Source: Dysosmobacter sp. Marseille-Q4140 (GTDB taxonomy: Bacteria; Bacillota; Clostridia; Oscillospirales; Oscillospiraceae). From it: a DNA stretch of 64,000 bases. A program made the position numbers and the translations under genes. Below are positions 7,051-15,961 of the stretch, in pieces; the first letter of the stretch is position 1, and each line of letters begins with the position of its first letter. Under the pieces are notes generated by a model. The model saw only the letters and a program-made list of their open reading frames with translations. It was not told the origin of the DNA and searched no databases. The DNA lies in NCBI GenBank assembly GCA_018228705.1, contig CP073694.1:124001-188000 (forward strand), given 5' to 3'.

Positions 7051-7392
7051 CCCCGCGGGGGATCCGCCCCCCATTCTCTTTTGTCTTGACAAAAGAGAAT
7101 GCGCCGCGGCCGGTGGAAGAGAAAACCGCCGGAGCGGCAAAACGCCCCCTCCGGGGCTTATTTGCCGGAATACGGGGGTCGGGCGAATCGGTCCGGCGGG
7201 TGTTGATGGCCCCGTCGACCCTGCGCTATGCCCCGGTGGTCGAAATACCCAGGTGCCGCATAGATCCTGCGGCGGATAGACGTAGGAGGTAGACGATTTG
7301 GTTTGCTTCTCTTTTCGCTGCCGCTGGCCCAGTGCTAGGCGAGAACCTGAGCGGCGAACGGATCCTCCATCCACCCCTACGGTAAAATTGGG
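7051..7392 (+). repeat. Composite dispersed repeat, copy A (plus half of inverted pair 1)
   Basis: ORF-free element. Order of parts: GATCCGCCCCCC; hairpin TCTCTTTTGTC/GACAAAAGAGA; GCCGCGGCCGG; hairpin CGGCAAAACGCCCC with its partner; ACGGGGGTCGGGCGAATCGG; TGATGGCCCCGTCGACCCTG; CCGCATAGATCCTGCGGCGG; CGCTGCCGCTGGCCC; CCCCTACGG. Near-identical parts in the same order recur at 55789-56328. The gap 6696-7915 between the transporter operon and sipL holds only this copy, copy B and three REP-like units; no gene is seen. Confidence 0.8.
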
Positions 7393-7429
7393 TGGTCGAG
7401 TACGAGGCAACGACATCAGCAGGTGGAAC

Positions 7430-7760
7430 CCATGTCCCGCCGCAGCGTGCTGCCAGCTCCCATCAAATGCCTGGTGAGCGGCAGCGGAAAGCGGCGCTGG
7501 TCTATTCGTTCACCTCCCCGTCCCTCCGCCGCGGTCGTTATGCGGGAACCAGGCTCTCCAAGCGCCGGGGTAAGGCGCAGGGACGGCGGGGCCATCAACA
7601 CCCGCCGCACCGATTCGCACGACCCACGCATCACGAAAGGGCGGCCCGAATGGGCCGCCCTTTCGTCAAAAGCGTTTTTCTCTTTTGGACCGGCCGCAGC
7701 CCGTTTTCTCTTTTTGCAAAAAGAGAAAATGGGGGGCGGATCCCTCCGGTAAAGCCGCGC
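7430..7760 (-). repeat. Composite dispersed repeat, copy B (minus half of inverted pair 1)
   Basis: Read on the minus strand: GGATCCGCCCCCC; hairpin CTCTTTTTGCAAAAAGAG; GCGGCCGGTCCAAAAG; a perfect stem ACGAAAGGGCGGCCC with its complement; GGGTCGTGCGAATCGGTGCG; TTGATGGCCCC; CCCGCATAACGACCGCGGCG; CGCTGCCGCTCACC; CAGCACGCTGCGGCGGGA. Faces copy A across 37 bases. Confidence 0.8.
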
Positions 7761-7847
7761 CTCCGGAGGGCGGTCCCTCCTAAAACCTTCGCCATCCTCC
7801 GGAGGGAACGCCGCAGGATACGCTGGTACAACTCCGACCTCCCCACT

Positions 7848-7897
7848 CCCCTCATCCGGTCCGCTGCGCAGACCACCTTCCCCCATTGGTGGAAGGC
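7848..7897 (-). repeat. REP-like two-hairpin repeat, copy 3
   Basis: Minus-strand GCCTTCCACCAATGGGGGAAGG, GTGGT, a second stem around CTGCGCAGCGG, then CCGGATGAGGG. It ends 18 bases before the sipL stop codon. Confidence 0.65.
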
Positions 7898-7915
7898 TCA
7901 GCCGGGCCCCGTCTC

Positions 7916-9454
7916 TTACGCCCGCTTTCGGGGGATCAGCAGCAGCGCCTCGGCGGCGATGTCCCCCTCCGATTCCAGCTGGTTGGCGGAGAGAATGGCG
8001 GAAATGGTGGTGTTGTGGCGCTTTGCCAGATCCCAGGCCGTCTCCTGCCGCCCCAGGCACCGCAGCACCAGCGACGGCGCCCCGGCCAGGTCCTTGGGGG
8101 CGTCCGTATTGACCCGGGCGGCGGTGATGCAAACCTTCTTCACCTGGGCGGAGGCCTCTGCCTGGAACTCCACCGGGAACCGGACCTCGATCCCCCGGTC
8201 CCCCAGGCTGCCCTGGATCTCCTCGGGGCAGACGGCCCGGGCGGTGACGTGACAGTCCTCCGGCAGCTCCAGCTGGCAGCTGACGTCCACGCACCGCTCA
8301 GCCACCAGCGGCGCGCCGCCCTCGTCCAGATACAGCGCCCGGACGGTGGCCCCAGTCCGCAGCACCGCGGTGCCCCCCTCCCTGCTGACGGACACCGCTC
8401 CGCAGACGGCGGAGAGGGCCAGGATGGAGTCGGCCACCACGCCGATCTCCAGCACCTCCCGCACCGTCTGGCGGCGGCTGAGGCTCTGGGAGAAGCCTGT
8501 CAGGGTCAGGGGCGAGGCCTCGTAGCTGAGGTCGTAGGCTGTGGAGTACAGGTCGCTGAGCAGGCTGATGTCCCGCTCCTGCCGCAGCAGAGCCGCGGCG
8601 TGAAGATACAGCGTCACGGCGATGTCCCGGCCCTCGGCATCGCCGCCGTCGATCTGCATATCCGCCCCGGTCACCTGGAGCCGCACCGCGGCCTCGGTGC
8701 CCTCGGCGGCGCCGTCCACCTCCATGACCTGGGAGAAGGGCAGCTCTCCGCTGAAGGCGGCGCACTTGCCGTCGTTGGCGCGGTAGAGCAGCGAAGCGGT
8801 GAACACGCCCTTGAAGATCAGCTTGCTGCCCACCACCTTGGCCTCGGTGACGGTGCCGGCGGCCCGGCTGGTGAGGATCTCCGCCGCCCCCTCCCGGCCC
8901 GGGGAGAGGGTGAGAGTGTCGGAGAAGGTGAAGTCCTTCTCGGCCACATGGGTCAGCACCACGGCGTGCTGCCGCTCCAGGCGCTTTTCCACCCGCAGCT
9001 CCTCCGGGGCCTCCACGTCGGCGCACACCGCCACCGGCGTCCGGCGCCAGCCGGTCATCCGGGTCACCAGCTTGCAGTGGGTGAACACCTTCCGGGGGTT
9101 CAGCATCCGGGTCTCCAGGAATTCCGGCTCCGTCTCCGCCAGCACCGCCGCGCAGTCAGTGAGCCCCCGGCCGTCGCTCTCGGCGGTGAAGGGCATGGCG
9201 AACTCCAGGGTGCGGATGCCGCTCTCCCCGTCGGGGGTATAGAGCACCGTCACCCGCACAGTGCCGGTGATTTCCGCCCGGCCGTCCCGGAGTTCGCGAT
9301 TGTGGATGTAGATTTTTCCCTCTGTCTCGATGATCCGCGCGATGTCCGGGCAGTAGTCCGGCACGATGGTCTCGGCGGTCTCCTCCTGGGTCACGGTCAG
9401 TTCACCGCCTGTCTCATAGGCGTCGAAGCATTTCTTTTTCAGTTCCAGTTCCAT
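7916..9454 (-). CDS. sipL: SpoIVA-interacting coat morphogenetic protein (SipL type)
   Basis: A 512-residue protein with three DUF3794 repeats (roughly residues 35-115, 175-265 and 320-425) and a degenerate C-terminal LysM domain (from ETAWDLAKRHNTTISAIL, ending LLIPRKRA). This is the architecture and length of Clostridioides difficile SipL (about 520), which binds the SpoIVA ATPase through its LysM region and holds the coat on the forespore. The start ATG at 9454 follows AAGGATGG. No membrane segment. A sigma-E-like promoter overlaps the stop of spoVM just upstream. SafA-like alternatives are less likely because the LysM is C-terminal. Confidence 0.9.
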   Translation of the reverse strand: MELELKKKCFDAYETGGELTVTQEETAETIVPDYCPDIARIIETEGKIYIHNRELRDGRAEITGTVRVTVLYTPDGESGIRTLEFAMPFTAESDGRGLTDCAAVLAETEPEFLETRMLNPRKVFTHCKLVTRMTGWRRTPVAVCADVEAPEELRVEKRLERQHAVVLTHVAEKDFTFSDTLTLSPGREGAAEILTSRAAGTVTEAKVVGSKLIFKGVFTASLLYRANDGKCAAFSGELPFSQVMEVDGAAEGTEAAVRLQVTGADMQIDGGDAEGRDIAVTLYLHAAALLRQERDISLLSDLYSTAYDLSYEASPLTLTGFSQSLSRRQTVREVLEIGVVADSILALSAVCGAVSVSREGGTAVLRTGATVRALYLDEGGAPLVAERCVDVSCQLELPEDCHVTARAVCPEEIQGSLGDRGIEVRFPVEFQAEASAQVKKVCITAARVNTDAPKDLAGAPSLVLRCLGRQETAWDLAKRHNTTISAILSANQLESEGDIAAEALLLIPRKRA

Positions 9455-9540
9455 GGTCGCCCATCCTTTCCCGGCAGTCGCCTCCGGCTCCGGGCCAGTC
9501 CGCCGGGGACCGCGCCGCGCCGGGACGTCATTCTGCCAGT

Positions 9541-9569
9541 ATCCTATGAGCGGACCGGCTGTGTTATGC
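9541..9569 (-). promoter_or_regulatory. Sigma-E-like promoter of sipL
   Basis: Minus strand GCATAAC (9563-9569), 14-nt spacer, CATAGGAT (9541-9548): 5 of 7 and 6 of 8 matches to the sigma-E consensus. The -35 overlaps the spoVM stop codon. Confidence 0.45.
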
Positions 9570-9638
9570 CTGCACCCGGAACAGCTTCCGCAGGATGCCC
9601 CCCAGCATCTTCGGGGATTTCCAGACCACGATGCGCAT
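9564..9638 (-). CDS. spoVM: Stage V sporulation protein M, coat-anchoring peptide
   Basis: A 24-residue peptide, MRIVVWKSPKMLGGILRKLF then RVQA. It aligns without gaps to Bacillus subtilis SpoVM (26 residues) at Lys7, Pro9, Lys10, Leu12, Gly13, Gly14, Ile15 and Arg17; Pro9 is the residue known to be essential. SpoVM is an amphipathic helix that recognises the convex forespore membrane and recruits SpoIVA. The ATG follows GGAGGGGAAGGT, a strong ribosome site. It sits 14 bases after a small membrane-protein gene and directly before sipL, and spoIVA is in the same region, which strongly supports the call. Confidence 0.88.
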   Translation of the reverse strand: MRIVVWKSPKMLGGILRKLFRVQA

Positions 9639-9652
9639 ACCTTCCCCTCCTC

Positions 9653-9805
9653 TCATCGCCGGCAGCAGGCGCAGCCGCACCCGATCAGCAGCAGCGCCAC
9701 CAGAAACAGCAGCGCCCCCACGGGAAAGATGGCGGCGATCAGGATCCCGGCCCCCAGGGCCACGGCACACACGCCCATCATCCAGCAGCCTCCTCCACGA
9801 AACAT
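9653..9805 (-). CDS. Small cysteine-rich membrane protein upstream of spoVM
   Basis: A 50-residue protein beginning MFRGGGCWMMGVCA, with one long hydrophobic stretch (about residues 9-42, enough for one or two helices) and the C-terminal tail GCGCACCRR. An AAAGGGG site lies 12 bases before the ATG. It is followed after 14 bases by spoVM, so both are probably on one mRNA and it may act in sporulation. Family not recognised. Its leader shares a 15-base identical block with that of ymxH. Confidence 0.6.
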   Translation of the reverse strand: MFRGGGCWMMGVCAVALGAGILIAAIFPVGALLFLVALLLIGCGCACCRR

Positions 9806-9901
9806 ACGGCTCACACCCCTTTCTCTGTTCCCAGGATATGCGGCGGCGCGGCAGGTGGTGACGGGGCGGGAGCCGGGGAAGCGGTCCCGGCGCGGAGGGA
9901 T

Positions 9902-9939
9902 AATAAAACACGCCCGGAGCGGTCCGCTCCGGGCGCGTT
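9902..9939 (-). terminator. Terminator of the cdaA-rsgA operon
   Basis: On the minus strand an ACGCGCCCGGAGCGG stem with its complement, then TTTTATTAT. It ends the long operon and separates it from the spoVM/sipL genes. Confidence 0.85.
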
Positions 9940-9941
9940 CG

Positions 9942-10829
9942 TCATTTTTTCTTCTCCTGCCAGGCTTTGAGGGGCTTGAGCTCCTCGTACAGCCGCAGGT
10001 AGCTCTGGTGGCGGCTGGGCTGGATCTTCCCCTCCGCCAGGGCCTCCAGCACGGCACAGCCGGCCTCCTTGGTGTGGCTGCACCCGGTGAAGCGGCACCG
10101 GTCCAGATAGGGCCGGAACTCCACGAAGGTCTCCGGCAGGCGCTCCTTCCACTCCAGGTTCAGCTCCTCCGTCTCAAAGGAGGAGAAGCCCGGGGAGTCC
10201 ACCACCTCCGCCCCGCATTTGAGGCGGAACAGCTCCACGTGCCGGGTGGTGTGGCGGCCCCGGCCCAGGGCCTGGCTCACATCCCCCACCTGGAGGTGGA
10301 AGTCCGGCTCCAGGGCGTTTAAAATGCTGGACTTCCCTACGCCGGAGTTGCCTGTAAAGGCAGAAAACTTGTCAGAGATCAGAGGCACCAGCTCCTCCAA
10401 TCCCTCCCCGGTCTCGGCGCTGACACGGACCGTGGGGAAGCCGGAGGCGGCATAGATGCGGTAGAGATCGTCGGCGCTGTCCAGGTCGCACTTGTTCAGC
10501 ACCACCACCACGCCGCAGTCCTTCAGGGCGGCGATGGCGGCCACCCGGTCGATGAGGAACGGGTCGGTTTTGGGGATGGCGCCGGAGGCGATGACCACCA
10601 GCTGGTCCACGTTGGCCACGGCGGGCCGGGCAAAGGCGTTCCGGCGGGGCTGGATGGTCTCCAGAAAGCCCTCGCCGCCGCCCAGCTCCCGGACGGTGAC
10701 CCTGTCCCCCACCAGGGGGCTGACGCCCTCCTTGCGGAATTTCCCACGGGCCCGGCATGTGAGCAGTTCACTGCCGGTATCCACGTAGTAGAAGCCGCTG
10801 AGGGCCTTGATCACCCGCCCCTCAGCCAT
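9942..10829 (-). CDS. rsgA: Ribosome small-subunit GTPase RsgA
   Basis: A 295-residue circularly permuted GTPase that checks 30S subunit maturation. An OB-fold N-terminus (residues 1-70) is followed by the G domain in permuted order: G4 NKCDL near residue 112, G1 GNSGVGKSS near residue 160, G2 around GRGRHTT, and G3 DSPGF near residue 212. The zinc knuckle is CRFTGCSHTKEAGC near residues 250-263. It overlaps the end of prkC by 8 bases, so it is translated as part of the prpC-prkC-rsgA unit found in most Firmicutes. Confidence 0.95.
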   Translation of the reverse strand: MAEGRVIKALSGFYYVDTGSELLTCRARGKFRKEGVSPLVGDRVTVRELGGGEGFLETIQPRRNAFARPAVANVDQLVVIASGAIPKTDPFLIDRVAAIAALKDCGVVVVLNKCDLDSADDLYRIYAASGFPTVRVSAETGEGLEELVPLISDKFSAFTGNSGVGKSSILNALEPDFHLQVGDVSQALGRGRHTTRHVELFRLKCGAEVVDSPGFSSFETEELNLEWKERLPETFVEFRPYLDRCRFTGCSHTKEAGCAVLEALAEGKIQPSRHQSYLRLYEELKPLKAWQEKKK

Positions 10830-12822
10830 CGGTGGTAAAGGTCAGGGGGTAGGTGTTGTAATAGGCGCCGTCGATATAGACCACGGCGTTGGCAGTGCCG
10901 GTGCCGGTGATGAGCTGACCGTAGGTGCCGCCATAGTTGGCGTAGTTGATGTCAGCGTCAAACCAGACCGTATCATTGACCACGATCTGCAAATGACCGG
11001 TACCGGTGGTGGCGGGCAGCGGCACATAGAGCATGTCGGCACCCTCCTCCTGGCCGGTCTCTCCGCCGGCGCTGCTGCCCGGACCCTGGCTCACCACAAA
11101 GTTGATCTTGGTGCCTTTGGGGACCTCGGAATCCGCCGGATCAACGGAGATGATCTGTCCCTCCGGCAGGTCGCTGGGCTCATAGGTGATCTCGCCTTTC
11201 TCCAGGCCCAGGGTGCTCAGCTGATTCAGCGCCCAGTCCAGGTCGCTGCCCACGAAGTTGACCAGGGGCACCAGAGGCATGCCCTTGCTGATGACCAGCT
11301 CAATGACATCGCCCTGGTGCAGCGCCTCGCCCGACGCGGGGTCTGTGGAGATGATTTTGCTCTCGGGCACTTCCTCGCTGCTCTCCTCCTTGAGATCAAA
11401 GGTCAGCTCATACTGCTTGATGAGGTCATCCAGCTCCACCTTGGCCTCGGCATAGGTCTTGCCGGTGACGTCCCGCATGGTACCCACGTCCTCTCCGGCG
11501 CTGGTCCAGACCTCGATGGTAATGGGGAGCTCGCCCTTGACCTGCTTGGTCTCTTCCGGGTCCTGGCGGATGATGAGTCCCTCCGCCACGTCGCTGGCTT
11601 CGCTGCCCTTCTCCACGATCTTGAAGGTGCCGTCAGCCACCTGATCCAGCCGCCGGGCCTCCTCCACCGTCAAATTGGTCACATCCGGCACGATATAGGT
11701 CTGGCCGGAGGCAGATGGCGTCAGGAAGGAGGCAAAGATGGCCCGGAACAGGAAGAACACCACTGCCAATGCCGCCAGCGTACCGGCGCTCAGAAGGGCG
11801 ATCCGTCCGGCCGCCGCCTTGCGGCGCTTGGGACGCCGCTCCTCCTCGTACCGGTCCCGGCGGTCGGCCTCATACCGGTCCCGGCGATCCCGCTCGGGGC
11901 TCGGGGACCGGTGGCTGCCGGTTGTGCGCAGCAGCATGGTGGGCTCGTCGCTCTCCTCCGGGCGCAGGTCGCTGAGCTCAAAGTCCAGATTGACGCCGGG
12001 GTTCTTGCGAAAGGCCTCCAGGTCGGCGATCATGGCCTCGGCCGAAGGATACCGCCGCTCCAAATCCGGAGCCATGGCCTTCATGCAGATCAGCTCCAGC
12101 TGCTCCGGAATGTCCGGGTCGATCTCCCGGGGGGCCAGAGGCACGGAGCTCAGGTGCTGGATGGCAACGGACACAGCGCTGTCCCCCTCGAAGGGCAGCC
12201 GGCCGGTGAGCATCTCATAGAGCACCACGCCGGCGGAGTAGATGTCGCTGCGGGCGTCGGTGCGGTCGCCCCGGGCCTGCTCGGGGGAGATATAGTGGAC
12301 GGAGCCCAGGGCCTCCTGGGTCAGCGTCTGGGCGGCGTTTTCCAGGCACGCGATGCCGAAGTCGGCCACCTTCACGCTGCCGTCCCGCAATACCATGACG
12401 TTCTGGGGCTTGATGTCCCGGTGGACGATGCCCCGGCTGTGGGCGTGGCTCAGGCCCCGCATGATCTGGGTGATGAAGTGCAGGGACTCCCGCCAGTTCA
12501 GGCGGCCCCGCTTCTCCATGTACTGCTTGAGGGTGATGCCGTCGATCAGCTCCATGACGATATACTCCGTGTCCCCGCCCCGGGACACGTCATACACGGA
12601 GACGATGTTGGGATGGGACAGCTGGGCGACGGCCTGGGACTCGGCGTTGAAGCGGCGGCGGAAGTCCTCGTCCTGAGCCAGGTCGCTCTTGAGGATCTTC
12701 ACCGCCACCAGCCGGTTGAGCCGGTGGCACTTGGCCTTGTAGACCACCGCCATGCCCCCGGTGCCGATGCGCTCCAGGATCTCATAGCGGTTGTCCAGCA
12801 TTTTTCCAATGTACTGGTCCAT
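10822..12822 (-). CDS. prkC: PASTA-domain serine/threonine protein kinase
   Basis: A 666-residue membrane kinase (PrkC/PknB/Stk1 type) that senses peptidoglycan fragments and phosphorylates cell-division and translation targets. The cytoplasmic kinase domain (about 13-270) has the glycine loop GTGGMA, Lys42, HRDIKPQN at 134-141 and DFG at 154-156. An acidic and arginine-rich linker leads to one membrane helix (about 343-370). Three PASTA repeats follow (about 375-440, 443-512 and 513-580), then a C-terminal beta-rich region of about 75 residues after an acidic, glycine-rich linker. ATG follows a run of AAGGGGG. Lies between its phosphatase gene and rsgA. Confidence 0.95.
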   Translation of the reverse strand: MDQYIGKMLDNRYEILERIGTGGMAVVYKAKCHRLNRLVAVKILKSDLAQDEDFRRRFNAESQAVAQLSHPNIVSVYDVSRGGDTEYIVMELIDGITLKQYMEKRGRLNWRESLHFITQIMRGLSHAHSRGIVHRDIKPQNVMVLRDGSVKVADFGIACLENAAQTLTQEALGSVHYISPEQARGDRTDARSDIYSAGVVLYEMLTGRLPFEGDSAVSVAIQHLSSVPLAPREIDPDIPEQLELICMKAMAPDLERRYPSAEAMIADLEAFRKNPGVNLDFELSDLRPEESDEPTMLLRTTGSHRSPSPERDRRDRYEADRRDRYEEERRPKRRKAAAGRIALLSAGTLAALAVVFFLFRAIFASFLTPSASGQTYIVPDVTNLTVEEARRLDQVADGTFKIVEKGSEASDVAEGLIIRQDPEETKQVKGELPITIEVWTSAGEDVGTMRDVTGKTYAEAKVELDDLIKQYELTFDLKEESSEEVPESKIISTDPASGEALHQGDVIELVISKGMPLVPLVNFVGSDLDWALNQLSTLGLEKGEITYEPSDLPEGQIISVDPADSEVPKGTKINFVVSQGPGSSAGGETGQEEGADMLYVPLPATTGTGHLQIVVNDTVWFDADINYANYGGTYGQLITGTGTANAVVYIDGAYYNTYPLTFTTDG

Positions 12823-12838
12823 GGTGTGCCCCCCCCCC

Positions 12839-13581
<743 letters not shown>

Positions 13582-13585
<4 letters not shown>

Positions 13586-14625
13586 TGGGAACACTCCCCT
13601 TTCTCATCTTCCAGCATGGCCTTCCTGCGGAGCTGTCCGCAGGAGGCGTCGATGTCTCCCCCCAGGCTCCGCCGCACAGTGGCGGTGACGCCCTGGCTCT
13701 CCAGACGCTTCTGGAAGGCCGCGATCCGGCGGGAGGGCTTGAAGGGGCTCTCCGCCACCTCGTTGAGGGGGATCAGGTTCACATGCCCCGGCATGCCCCG
13801 GAGCTTCTTGACGATCAGGTCCGCCTGCCAGTCGTGGTCGTTGACGCCGTCGATCATGGCGTACTCGAAGGAGATGCGGCGGCCGGTCTTTTTGAAATAG
13901 TCATGGCAGGCGGCGAACAGCTCCTCCACGTCGTAGGCCCGATTCACCGGCATGATCTTCGAGCGGGTCTCACTGTCCGGCGCGTGGAGGGAGACGGAGA
14001 GAGTCAGCTGCAAACCCAGCTCTGAAAGGCGCCGGATGCCCGGCACCAGCCCGCAGGTGGAGAGGGAGATGTGCCGCATCCCGATGTTCATGCTGTCCGG
14101 ATGGTTCACCAGCTCCAGAAAGCGCAGGACGTTGTCGAAGTTGTCCAGAGGCTCTCCGATGCCCATGAGGACGATGTTGCTCACCTCCGCCCCGGAGTCG
14201 GTCTGGGTAAAGAGCACCTGGTCCAGCATCTCTGCCGCCGTCAGGTCCCGGACCTTGCCGGCGATGGTGGAGGCGCAGAAGGCGCAGCCCATGCGGCAGC
14301 CCGCCTGGGAGGAGATGCACACGGTGTTGCCGTGATGGTAGCGCATGAGGACGGACTCCACGCAGTTGCCGTCCCCCAGGCGCCAGAGGTACTTGATGGT
14401 GCCGTCCTGGGCGGAGACCTGTTTGCGCTCCACGGCGGGCACCGTGAAGGGATGCTCCGCCGCCAGCTTCTCCCGCAGGGCCTTGGGCAGGTTGGTCATG
14501 TCGTCATAGGAGGCGGCGCCCCGGTGGAGCCAGGAGAACACCTGCTTGCCCCGGAAGGCGGGCTCGCCCATGGCGCGGAGGGTATCGGTCACCTCCGCCT
14601 CCGTCATGGATTTCAAATCGGTCAT
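13582..14625 (-). CDS. rlmN: 23S rRNA (adenine2503-C2) methyltransferase
   Basis: A 347-residue radical SAM enzyme that methylates A2503 of 23S rRNA and A37 of some tRNAs. The 4Fe-4S cluster motif is CRMGCAFC (Cys110, Cys114, Cys117), followed by a GIGEPLDN motif and the C-terminal catalytic cysteine in DASCGQLR. Lacks the features that would mark a Cfr resistance enzyme, by context. The ATG follows GAGAGGCG. Part of the long operon. Confidence 0.95.
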
Positions 14626-14638
14626 AGAAAAACGCCTC

Positions 14639-15961
14639 TCAAGGGCGCCGCGTCATGCGGCAGATGTAGAACCCGTCGGTGCCGTGGCGGTGAGGCCAGA
14701 GGGTGATCTCCCCCTCCGTGGCCCCTGCGGGGTCCGGCAGGTCGAAGGGCGACAGGGAAAAGTCCGGCGTCTCCGCCAGAAACGCCCCCGTCACCTGCTG
14801 GTTCTCCTCCGGCAAAATGGTGCAGGTGGAGTAGACCAAAGTTCCGCCGGGCCGGACGTACCGGGCGGCGTTGCGGAGAATGGCGTCCTGGACGACAGGC
14901 AGAGTGAACAGGTCCTCCGCCCGCTTGTACCGGGCGTCGGGCTTCTTGCGGATGATACCGAGGCCCGAGCAGGGCGCGTCCACCAGGACGGTGTCAAAGG
15001 CCCCATCCCACTCCGGACGGAACACCTGTCCGTCGGCGGAGGCGGTCTCGATGCAGGAGATGCCGAGCCGCGCCGCGCCCTCCCGGATGCGCTTCAACTT
15101 ATTCTCGTGGAGGTCGCAGGAGTGGATGCTCCCCTGATTGTCCATGGCGAAGGCGGCGGAGAAGGACTTGCCGCCGGGGGCGGCGCACACGTCCAGCACC
15201 CGGTCCCCGGGCTGTACCCCCGCGATCCGGGCCACCAGCGCCGCGGCGGCGTCCTGGACCAGGAAGTCTCCGTTTCGGAAGGGTTCCAGGGCCGTCAGGT
15301 CCCCGGCGCCGGTCAGTTCCAGGCAGCCCGGCACCCAGGCGTGGGGCTGCACCGTGACGCCCAGGGCGGTCAGGGCCGCCGTCAGGTCCTCCGCGGTGGT
15401 GCGGAGGGGGTTCACCTGGACGGTCAGGGGCGGCGGGGTGTTGTCGGCGGCGAGGAAGGCCTCCGCCTCCTCCCTGCCCAGAAGCAGCATCAGCCGCTTC
15501 ACCAGCCACCTGGGGTGACTGTACCGGGTGGAGAGATACTTCACCGGGTCCTTGTCCGGAATGGGCGGCAGAGCCTCCCGCTCCCGGCCCGCCCGCCGCA
15601 GCACGGCGTTGACCAGCCCGGCGGCGGCGCCGCGGCCGCAGGATTTCGCCAGCTCCACGGACTCGTTCACCGCGGCGCTGACGGGGATCTTGTCCAGAAA
15701 CAGGATCTGGTACAGCCCCAGGCGAAGGATGTCCTGGAGGGGCGGCTGGAGGTGCTCCGGCTTCTGGGAGCACCAGGCGGCGAGATAAAAGTCCAGCAGG
15801 GCCTGGTTTTGCAGCACACCGTAGACCAGGCGGCTGCACAGGGCAGCGTCGGCGCCGGTGAGGCCGTCCCGCCGGAGGGCGGGGCCCAGGGCCGCGTCGG
15901 CCCAGGCCTGGTTGGTGCGGCAGCGGCGCAGCACCTCCAGGGCAGTCCTGCGGGCGCTCAT
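14639..15961 (-). CDS. rsmB: 16S rRNA (cytosine967-C5) methyltransferase
   Basis: A 440-residue Sun/RsmB protein. The N-terminal 140 residues form the NusB-like RNA-binding domain, and the C-terminal SAM-dependent domain contains the SAM loop VCAAPGGKS, the motif IV DAPCSGLGI and the motif VI catalytic region YSTCTI. It places m5C967 in 16S rRNA. The ATG at 15961 overlaps the stop of the upstream peptidase gene (ATGA). Confidence 0.94.
   Translation of the reverse strand: MSARRTALEVLRRCRTNQAWADAALGPALRRDGLTGADAALCSRLVYGVLQNQALLDFYLAAWCSQKPEHLQPPLQDILRLGLYQILFLDKIPVSAAVNESVELAKSCGRGAAAGLVNAVLRRAGREREALPPIPDKDPVKYLSTRYSHPRWLVKRLMLLLGREEAEAFLAADNTPPPLTVQVNPLRTTAEDLTAALTALGVTVQPHAWVPGCLELTGAGDLTALEPFRNGDFLVQDAAAALVARIAGVQPGDRVLDVCAAPGGKSFSAAFAMDNQGSIHSCDLHENKLKRIREGAARLGISCIETASADGQVFRPEWDGAFDTVLVDAPCSGLGIIRKKPDARYKRAEDLFTLPVVQDAILRNAARYVRPGGTLVYSTCTILPEENQQVTGAFLAETPDFSLSPFDLPDPAGATEGEITLWPHRHGTDGFYICRMTRRP

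Noticed and set aside
7051-7760. Insertion sequence with transposase
   Set aside because: No DDE, tyrosine or serine transposase motif in any frame; at most a non-autonomous element.
6821-7897. CRISPR array from repeated units at 6.8-7.9 kb
   Set aside because: Units differ in strand and spacing, contain internal stems that vary, and no cas gene is present.
7392-8252. Open frames of 100-290 codons through the repeats at 7.4-8.3 kb
   Set aside because: They run through repeat hairpins and into the sipL antisense; the peptides are arginine- and serine-rich, differ between repeat copies and have no ribosome site.
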